Notes under the pieces: generated by a model | Databases searched by the model: none | The model's input: the letters and a program-made list of their open reading frames with translations, nothing else | Told to the model about the DNA's origin: nothing | Part shown: piece after piece, positions 32,590 through 39,235 of the stretch | How the letters are laid out: every line of letters starts with the position of its first letter | How positions within the stretch are numbered: position 1 is the first letter of the stretch | Assembly: GCA_040507985.1 (NCBI GenBank) | Contig: JBEVNR010000012.1 | Location: 1-64,000, forward strand | DNA length: 64,000 bases | Direction of reading: 5' to 3' | Source: JBEVNR01 sp040507985 | Lineage (GTDB): Bacteria; Pseudomonadota; Alphaproteobacteria; Rickettsiales; UBA6187 | Position numbers and translations under genes: made by a program

Positions 32590-35231
32590 CGATGAGCCAT
32601 ATCCCGTCATGGTCAATGCGACTGAAAAGAGCGTTATGCCTCTTGTCGCTGCTCGCGTGCGCGGCGTGCATTAACATGCCAAGTTATTGCCTGAAGCCCG
32701 GCGACATCGGCAATTTCGAGATATATCAGTTTACCGTTCCCGCAAACGCGCCGTATTTCAACACGAACGTCGCCGTCGACGCCGGCGACGAGTTTAGCTT
32801 ACACATTCAAGGCTCGATGAATCTTTGCCCGGGGGAGCTGGCGCTTTCGCCGAAAAATCCTTCCTTTCCGATTTCTCCCCAAAAAGAAACCTGGCAGGAA
32901 ACGCCGTTTAAAGCCCGTAAGGACAATCCGTTCGCGCTCCGGGCGGCGGGTGCGTATTTCGATCGTTCGGGAAGGCGCGAATTAGGAAAAGGATTATACG
33001 TCCTTATCATCGACGAAAAAGAGTTTGAGGCGCAAAAATCGCAACTGAACGATTTGGATTTCGACGCCGATCCCGAACCTAACAACGATCATAAAGCGTT
33101 TGGGGGCAAGCAAAACTACGAAATGTTTTCGTTTGACAAGATAAGCGGAGGAAAAGAGGTCGTTAGCCTATCCATGCCCTTTGACGGACGGATATATTTT
33201 CGTTACGCACGCAGCGCCGACGCCAAAAAAGTCGTCAAAAGCGGGGGCGATTTACGACCGGAAAGTCCTTGGCGCGGCTATTACGCGTGGACGGACAGGT
33301 GCGATCCATGCGTTAAAATGGGTCCGCTGGCAGCCATTACGGAAGTATGCCGGGATTACGCGCCGGATTCTCCGAATTGCAGGGAACCGACGGGCGACCA
33401 CTGGGTGGACGACGACTACAAAAAAAATAGCGGCGGCTACGACGTCACGTTTTATTCCGGGTGTTACGTCGAAAACGGCGCGAATATCGACGTCGCCTTC
33501 GGCGGCCTTGGAGAAAGCGTTCCCAATACGCGATATAAGGGAACCAACGTACCATGCATTAGCCAGTCGAACGGACTGTGCGAAAATAGCGGCACGTTCT
33601 CTCCAAACGGTGCGCCGAGCGGCACGCCCTACGCGCCCGGAAAAGATTTTCTGGGCGTAAAGGTTAACCTTGCCGGCGCGATGGAAAAAATGGCTAAGGC
33701 CCCCGGTAAGGGCAACGTTATTTTTAAGCTCAACGACCAATACCAAAAACCGAGCGACTTGGTTAGTCCTTCCGGCGCATGCGCGGGCGCGGGTAAGGAC
33801 GTGTCGCCGGCATGTTGCTTTCTGAACGCATGGCCGGAGGATTCTATAGGCGAAAAATTTAACGACGCCTCTTGTCCCTCTCCCATACAGAAATCCGGTG
33901 CGCAATTATGCGCGAAATACAGCAATTCCTGTATTCCGGCCGCCGGCTACACCGGTTATGCCGATAATGTCGGTTCCTATACCGTGGTGCTAAACGTACA
34001 GAGAAAACCTAAAATTAATCGCTTTTTGCGCGCGGTGAGCAGGCCGGTGGAACGATTGCTGTACGGCGCATGTTCGGGAAACGATTCCGCCAAAAGCGAA
34101 GCCGAATGCGGCAACACGGACTGGACCAAAGGCATTGCCGAACGCGTCTATACGGCGGCGGTCGAAAGCAAGGGTTATCGATTAATCGTCTATGCGCTCG
34201 CCACGCTCATGGTAACGCTATACGGTTATGCTCATATGCTGGGTTTGGTGAAGGACACGGCTAGAGAGACGATCGTTCGGGTTATTTATGTCGGGATCGT
34301 GTTTACCTTGCTTGCGCCGGAAAGTTGGCAAATATTGTATAAGTATTTGTTTAGCTTTTTTATCGAAGGCATAGACGGCTTTATGATCATCTTGCAATCG
34401 GACATATTGTTTAGTTTTTTTGATGACGTTGACACCAGCGCCAACGAAATTCAAAATATCGCGGAACCGACGGCAAGCGGTTTCCCGGGTATTAGCATAG
34501 AAGATCCGTTTGATTTCTTCTACTATACGTTTTATTGGATATTTAACGGAATGACGATATTAAAAATGTTGTCGTTCCTTATGTACGAATTTCCCTTCGG
34601 CATTTTTTATTTATTTTTGTTCCTCATCATCCTTATTTTGTATCTCGTGCTTATTTTACGTACGTTTTTTATGGTGTTGGTCGCAAAAGTGACGATGGCT
34701 ATTCTTATCTCGGTAGCGCCGATGTTCTTTATCATGCTCTTTTTTAATAAAATGCGTCCGCTTTTTTATAACTGGCTAAAAATATTGGCCAGCTTTATGA
34801 TGCAGGCCGTCGTGATGGTTACCGCCGTCGCGATGTTTAACATCTTGTTCTTTGTGTTCATGTATAAGCTTTTATCGATACCTTTATGCGTCGGGTGCGT
34901 TATTAATTTAGAAATTTTTCCTTTCTGGCATTGGTTTGACTTTTGCCTATTTTATTTTTTTAAGCCGCATCCAAACTACGTGAAGCCTCTATTGTTTTTC
35001 GTTATCATATTAACGCTGCACGTCGGTCAACACGTCAGCTTGTCACTTACAAAGTGGACGGCCATCATGTTTGAGGCCGGCTCGGCCACGCTTAAGGAGG
35101 TGGCGGAAAAGATGAGCGCCGATGCCCAACGGGCGATAACCGCCCCGATACTTGGAGGCATGCGCATGGCAATGAAAGGCGCGTCCATGGCGTCTAAACT
35201 GGGCAAGGGGGGCGGAACAACGAACCGTTAG
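32586..35231 (+). CDS. virB6: VirB6-family type IV secretion lipoprotein 4, with two lectin-like modules
   Basis: Fourth VirB6 paralogue, 881 residues. The N-terminus has a lipoprotein signal (LCLLSLLAC, Cys25); translation could also start at Met11. The exported region shows FTVPANAP and VAVDAGDEFSLHIQG near residues 46-78 and then two copies of the closing motif: YKKNSGGYDVTFYSGC near 274-292 and FKLNDQY...GYADNVGSYTVVLNV near 379-472. It is Cys-rich throughout. The membrane core follows from about 530 (GYRLIVYALATLMVTLYGYA, FPFGIFYLFLFLIILILYLV, VTMAILISVAPMFFIMLFF). Core order and neighbours make VirB6 secure; the sugar-binding idea is inference from motif pattern. Confidence 0.82.
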   Translation: MTMSHIPSWSMRLKRALCLLSLLACAACINMPSYCLKPGDIGNFEIYQFTVPANAPYFNTNVAVDAGDEFSLHIQGSMNLCPGELALSPKNPSFPISPQKETWQETPFKARKDNPFALRAAGAYFDRSGRRELGKGLYVLIIDEKEFEAQKSQLNDLDFDADPEPNNDHKAFGGKQNYEMFSFDKISGGKEVVSLSMPFDGRIYFRYARSADAKKVVKSGGDLRPESPWRGYYAWTDRCDPCVKMGPLAAITEVCRDYAPDSPNCREPTGDHWVDDDYKKNSGGYDVTFYSGCYVENGANIDVAFGGLGESVPNTRYKGTNVPCISQSNGLCENSGTFSPNGAPSGTPYAPGKDFLGVKVNLAGAMEKMAKAPGKGNVIFKLNDQYQKPSDLVSPSGACAGAGKDVSPACCFLNAWPEDSIGEKFNDASCPSPIQKSGAQLCAKYSNSCIPAAGYTGYADNVGSYTVVLNVQRKPKINRFLRAVSRPVERLLYGACSGNDSAKSEAECGNTDWTKGIAERVYTAAVESKGYRLIVYALATLMVTLYGYAHMLGLVKDTARETIVRVIYVGIVFTLLAPESWQILYKYLFSFFIEGIDGFMIILQSDILFSFFDDVDTSANEIQNIAEPTASGFPGISIEDPFDFFYYTFYWIFNGMTILKMLSFLMYEFPFGIFYLFLFLIILILYLVLILRTFFMVLVAKVTMAILISVAPMFFIMLFFNKMRPLFYNWLKILASFMMQAVVMVTAVAMFNILFFVFMYKLLSIPLCVGCVINLEIFPFWHWFDFCLFYFFKPHPNYVKPLLFFVIILTLHVGQHVSLSLTKWTAIMFEAGSATLKEVAEKMSADAQRAITAPILGGMRMAMKGASMASKLGKGGGTTNR

Positions 35232-35234
35232 ACT

Positions 35235-37853
35235 ATGAGTGCCTTCTTTAAGAAATTTTTTCGGAACGGATTGTCCGCGTTGCTGCTTATGCTCCTTACC
35301 GCCTGCGGGGATTACGGATGCGTGGACGCGGACGATTGGGGGTATCCTAAAATTCCGTTGTTGATGGATTTTGAAGACATGCAAAAAGACGGCACGCTGG
35401 TGCTTTATCCGGGCAATGATTACATTCAATATATGCAACCGGTGGACAGCCATCAATTGCTGATGGGAACGCCGCTTATTATTAAGATGGATCGCGCGCA
35501 CAACCAATGGGCGCCGTTTCTCGGACCCTGGCTCAACCCGATGTTTGACGGCGACGGCGAAGAGCGCATGGTGGACGGGTGGTGGCCGGAAAAACTGATT
35601 CCTAATCGCGAATGCCGATATTTCGTCTATGATCCAAGTCTGAACTATAGTTACATAGATAAACAATTTTACGATCCGAACTTTCCTTCTAACCAACCCA
35701 CCATCGCGCTTCAAAAGCAACAACTCATTAAATGCGCCAGAAATAAGGAAAACGCTTCCGATTTTACCGACGCCGATTTTTACGGAGATTGCCTAGCTCC
35801 ATGCTTCGTTCGTCACGGCGTAGGGTTATATATGGCTATTTTCCCGGAGAAGAAAACACTGGACGATCTGGCGACGCTCACGCCCGAAGATTTGCATCTT
35901 ACGCATTTAACCGACTTTCCCCTGAACGGTCCGCTTAACGCGCCGGAAACCGGTCCCGACGCGCGCGCAATCGACGGATTTTTAGTCACCGGCAGCGTTC
36001 CCGGCACGAAAAGAAACGACCGCTTATATTTTAAGATTGAAGACACTTATTACCAGGACAATACCGGCGGCTATATCGTGCATTTAAAATGCGGCACGAA
36101 ACCCGACAAAAAAGGGCCGTTCCAATACGCCACCGACATGGTCAGAACGTTTTCGCTTTCCATGGCCGAAGCGATGTACAAGATTCTTACCTCTGCCGAA
36201 GGATTTATCAACATCGTGCGGGCGCTTCTCGTCCTTAGCGTCGTATTGTACGGCCTTAATTTTCTCATGGGAACGGTGCCGCTTTCTTTAGGCTCCACCA
36301 TCCGCATGTCCGATTTCATTCTATACGTTCTAAAATTGGGCGCGGTCATCACCCTTATTAGTCCGGAGAGCTGGGACTTTTTCTACAATCACTTTTTTAA
36401 GGTGTTTACTTCCGCCGTCGATTTTCTGGGAGGATTGTTTTTAGAGGGAGTCGACGATCTAGGGCTTGGGTGCAACTGGCTCGGGGAAGAATCTCCGTGG
36501 TACGCGGCCGACGTCATGTTTCGGGTGTTAACCTCGGACGAAACATGGCGAAAGGTGGCGTCCACGTTATTTAGCAATGTATGGGGCTGGTTGTTTATCG
36601 TCACGTTCATTGCGGCGTTCGTCATATTTTTTATCGCCGCCGCCAAAATGCTGCTTATTTATTGCCTGGGGTTCATCTCCCTCGCCATATTGATCATATT
36701 GTTCCCCATATTTTTCGTGTTGTATTTATTTGGGTGGACGAAAGACTATTTCGCGAAGGAATGGGTGAGCCAAGTGGTGGCGAACGTCACCGAAATCGTC
36801 TTTTCGGTGGCGCTGCTCGGCTTTATTTTCCAATTAATTATGGTGATGCTGCAAGGAACGCTAGGGTATCGCGTGTGTTGGAAAACGTTTTTTGAGTTCC
36901 CTAAAACGCCGGTATTGGTGTCCTTGGAATTTTTTATGCCGGATATCGGTCCCGTCATTGAAATGACCGACACCGACGGAGACGGAGCGACCGATACCCA
37001 ACGCTATCGCGACATGCCGTATTTTGATCTGACGAAAGACGCCGACAAGATACAACGCTATTTGCGCGGGAATAATTTTATCGATCTATCGGGATTGGTC
37101 GGACTGCTGGCCGTGATGCTGATATTCCGTTACATGAGCGATTTGCTATCGAAAATCTCCGACGAACTCAAGGCCGGTGGCGACTCCTTCCGCCAAAGCG
37201 CCAGCCTTGCCTCCGGCGGGGCGTGGACGCCGAGCGCCGTTCTCAACGACGCGAGGCAAACGCTTCCCGTCAAGCGGCGCATGGCATTTGGATTCATACC
37301 GTGGATTGGGCTTCGTAAGGGCGGGGCATTCGTCGATACCATGGTGCGCGCCTCAACCGTCGGTAAGGCCGCCATTGGCGTCGCGATGGAGCAAGGTAAG
37401 GAAGCCGCGAAGGAAACGAACGCCTCGTTTAACGAAAGCTTCTTTAAGGAATTGGAGGGTCGCAAGACGAAATACGAAAAAGCCCTTGGCGACGCGATGA
37501 CCGCAGGTACGCCGGAAGAACAAAAAGAGGCCCGTAAATTGATGCTCGCCAATAATAAAGTTCTGTTGAAAAAAGGGTTAAAGGTGGCGGAAAATGTAAA
37601 CGCTCGACGTAGCGGCGATAAAAGCGCGATCCGCAACGTGACGGTTAACAGAGACGACCTTGTCTATCCGGGCATTAGCGACGCCGGGTACATTACCGCC
37701 GCCAATAGGTTTGCCGACGCGGTCAATACGCTTCAAGACAACGAAAGAAGGGGCGTAAAAGACTTAAGCGGCGACGTCAGGGAGCTAAATGACGCGGCGG
37801 AAAAATTCGAGGTGGCAAACGCGCTCTACGAAAAACGCATCGATAACGAATAG
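35235..37853 (+). CDS. virB6: VirB6-family type IV secretion lipoprotein 5, with lectin-like region
   Basis: Fifth VirB6 paralogue, 872 residues. It has a canonical lipobox LLTAC (Cys24). Its exported part has VLYPGNDYIQYMQPV and GTPLIIKMDRAHNQW near residues 55-95 and the motif FKIEDTYYQDNTGGYIVHL near 264-284, matching the modules in the two preceding proteins. The VirB6 core runs from about 325 to 650 (RALLVLSVVLYGLNFLMG, MLLIYCLGFISLAILIILFP). A long cytoplasmic C-terminal tail of some 200 charged, helical residues follows (KYEKALGDAMTAGTPEEQKE), which the other paralogues lack. It ends the tightly packed part of the block; virB2 follows after 131 bases. Confidence 0.82.
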   Translation: MSAFFKKFFRNGLSALLLMLLTACGDYGCVDADDWGYPKIPLLMDFEDMQKDGTLVLYPGNDYIQYMQPVDSHQLLMGTPLIIKMDRAHNQWAPFLGPWLNPMFDGDGEERMVDGWWPEKLIPNRECRYFVYDPSLNYSYIDKQFYDPNFPSNQPTIALQKQQLIKCARNKENASDFTDADFYGDCLAPCFVRHGVGLYMAIFPEKKTLDDLATLTPEDLHLTHLTDFPLNGPLNAPETGPDARAIDGFLVTGSVPGTKRNDRLYFKIEDTYYQDNTGGYIVHLKCGTKPDKKGPFQYATDMVRTFSLSMAEAMYKILTSAEGFINIVRALLVLSVVLYGLNFLMGTVPLSLGSTIRMSDFILYVLKLGAVITLISPESWDFFYNHFFKVFTSAVDFLGGLFLEGVDDLGLGCNWLGEESPWYAADVMFRVLTSDETWRKVASTLFSNVWGWLFIVTFIAAFVIFFIAAAKMLLIYCLGFISLAILIILFPIFFVLYLFGWTKDYFAKEWVSQVVANVTEIVFSVALLGFIFQLIMVMLQGTLGYRVCWKTFFEFPKTPVLVSLEFFMPDIGPVIEMTDTDGDGATDTQRYRDMPYFDLTKDADKIQRYLRGNNFIDLSGLVGLLAVMLIFRYMSDLLSKISDELKAGGDSFRQSASLASGGAWTPSAVLNDARQTLPVKRRMAFGFIPWIGLRKGGAFVDTMVRASTVGKAAIGVAMEQGKEAAKETNASFNESFFKELEGRKTKYEKALGDAMTAGTPEEQKEARKLMLANNKVLLKKGLKVAENVNARRSGDKSAIRNVTVNRDDLVYPGISDAGYITAANRFADAVNTLQDNERRGVKDLSGDVRELNDAAEKFEVANALYEKRIDNE

Positions 37854-37911
37854 CGGTTTAAAAGGAGCCAACAAAAATCTTTTTTGTTAAAAAAACGTAA
37901 ACTATCGCGCT

Positions 37912-37917
37912 TATAAT
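37912..37917 (+). promoter_or_regulatory. Possible -10 box of a separate virB2 promoter
   Basis: TATAAT at 37912-37917 lies 68 bases upstream of the virB2 start, after an A/T palindrome (37871-37887) that might end the virB6 transcript. No good -35 box is visible at 17 bases. virB2 has a strong AGGAGC ribosome-binding site. Confidence 0.35.
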
Positions 37918-37984
37918 AAAAGCATCCGGGGTTTCGACGCATGTAAATTTCGGAGCGTTTAATTTTTTTTAGGAGCTTTTAACC

Positions 37985-38338
37985 ATGTATTCCCTCTATA
38001 AACCGCGTTTCGAGACCACGCACTTGTTGACGGCGTTAGCGGTGCTGCTTATCGCAATTATGCCCGACCTGTCTTTCGCGCAAGGCACGGGCGGCGGCGG
38101 CGCCGCCGAAGGCGCCGACGAAATTATGGACGCCGTATGCGCCGTCATTAAAGCGTTGCAAGGCCCCGTGGCTAGAGGCGTGGCAGCCTTCGGCATTATC
38201 TTCTTGGGATTCTCTCTTTTCCTAGGGAAAATTTCATGGGGTACCGGTATTGCCTTGGCGATCGGTCTTGGCGCCGTGTTCGGTGCAAAAACCATCGTCG
38301 GTGCGTTAGGTAAAACAAAACAAGGATTTTGCGAATAA
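37985..38338 (+). CDS. virB2: Type IV secretion pilin VirB2/TrbC
   Basis: The likely pilus subunit of the system. The 117-residue precursor has a long signal sequence ending MPDLSFAQG, so the mature form is about 85 residues. It has a glycine-rich N-terminus, two hydrophobic helices (GPVARGVAAFGIIFLGFSLFL and GTGIALAIGLGAVFGAKTIVG) and a short polar loop between them (GKISWG), the hallmark topology of VirB2. Two Cys, one before the first helix and one near the C-terminus, could be bonded. The separate promoter and the stable hairpins after the gene fit a highly expressed pilin. Confidence 0.88.
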   Translation: MYSLYKPRFETTHLLTALAVLLIAIMPDLSFAQGTGGGGAAEGADEIMDAVCAVIKALQGPVARGVAAFGIIFLGFSLFLGKISWGTGIALAIGLGAVFGAKTIVGALGKTKQGFCE

Positions 38339-38362
38339 AATTACCGTTACTTCCAAGCGAAG

Positions 38363-38402
38363 GCATGATTTCCATGCGGGGGTTTCCCTAGGGAAGCCCC
38401 CG
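38363..38402 (+). terminator. Tandem hairpins after virB2
   Basis: A small stem, GCATG/CATGC (38363-38377), abuts a strong 12-nt inverted repeat, CGGGGGTTTCCC against GGGAAGCCCCCG (38377-38402), with one G-T pair and a tetraloop. No T-run follows, so it may act as an mRNA-stabilising structure or partial terminator that protects pilin mRNA. Confidence 0.6.
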
Positions 38403-38452
38403 TAATTCGCATCTCTACGGTAAAAACATTTTTCCTAAAGGAAGGGAAACAT

Positions 38453-38812
38453 ATGTCGGAAACAGACTTAAACGTTGCGGACGAAACGCATTTAAAACAA
38501 TTGTTTTATCGCTTATATCGCCAGATCGACGCCGTCTATTCCGACGCGTCTGCCGCAGCGGAGGAACGTCAAGGATTTTCCGAGGGAGATTATTTCGCGC
38601 TCGAAAATAAGCTGACGCATATCGAAGGCGCGGGGGACGCGTTATGCCGATCGTTGTTTTCCCGTTCGCTTCCCGCTGCTTTTTCCGAGAGCGCCGCAAA
38701 CGCCAACAATGAAAATTGCGACGCAAGCATGAAGGAACTATTAGGCGCGATCGAAAATTACGGACGCTTTTGTCGGGCGATGGCCTCTTCTCCCTCATTG
38801 AAACCATCTTAA
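38453..38812 (+). CDS. Unknown small acidic protein, 119 residues
   Basis: No family recognised. It is helical and acidic (ETHLKQLFYRLYRQIDAVYSD, ENKLTHIEGAGDALCRSLF), with a C-terminal helix (SMKELLGAIENYGRFCRAM) and no signal peptide. A GGAAGGGAAAC purine stretch provides the ribosome-binding site. It lies between virB2 and another unknown gene, and flagellin follows on the opposite strand. It could be a chaperone or regulator for either the secretion system or the filament; the sequence alone does not decide. Confidence 0.6.
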   Translation: MSETDLNVADETHLKQLFYRLYRQIDAVYSDASAAAEERQGFSEGDYFALENKLTHIEGAGDALCRSLFSRSLPAAFSESAANANNENCDASMKELLGAIENYGRFCRAMASSPSLKPS

Positions 38813-38862
38813 AATCCGTGTAGAATGTCGCTGACGTAGCGAACGGAAATTAAGAGCCTCAT

Positions 38863-39180
38863 ATGACGCCGCACCATCATCGGGAGAACGACCTTTTAGG
38901 ACGCGCACATTCCTTTTATCTTCATAAAAAAGGCGACTCAATCGACGGGTTTCATCATAACGGCAACGATTCCTCCGAAAGCTCCGGCGCCGGAGGGAGC
39001 GACTCTTCCGCCTATTATAAAAAACTCTCCTCCTACTATTCCGATTTTCTTGATTGCTATGTAAAAATTTATAATTTCTTACGCAGTCGTGGCATACTAA
39101 AACACAAGGTGCGCGCCGCCGAAATAATGAACGAAAAGGAAGAACAGTCTCAGGACGCCGATCGCGGCATGGGGGATTAA
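38863..39180 (+). CDS. Unknown small protein with His- and Ser-rich N-terminus, 105 residues
   Basis: No family recognised. The N-terminal half is low in complexity (TPHHHREND, GFHHNGNDSSESSGAGGSDSS); the second half contains a tyrosine-rich helix (YYKKLSSYYSDFLDCYVKIYNFLRSRG) and an acidic tail (MNEKEEQSQDADRGMGD). It has no signal peptide. It starts 50 bases after the preceding gene and may share its transcript. The His cluster could bind metal, but this is conjecture. Confidence 0.55.
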   Translation: MTPHHHRENDLLGRAHSFYLHKKGDSIDGFHHNGNDSSESSGAGGSDSSAYYKKLSSYYSDFLDCYVKIYNFLRSRGILKHKVRAAEIMNEKEEQSQDADRGMGD

Positions 39181-39185
39181 ATAAA

Positions 39186-39209
39186 AAGAGGAGGCTTTCG
39201 CCCCCTCTT
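39186..39209 (-). terminator. Intrinsic terminator for the flagellin gene
   Basis: Read on the minus strand, AAGAGG(G)GG and CC(T)CCTCTT form a stem with one mismatch and a CGAAAG loop, followed by a short T-run. It lies between the convergent ends of the small unknown gene (39180) and flagellin (39236) and may work in both directions. Confidence 0.65.
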
Positions 39210-39235
39210 CCCCTTCCTGCATCCCCCTAAGGATA

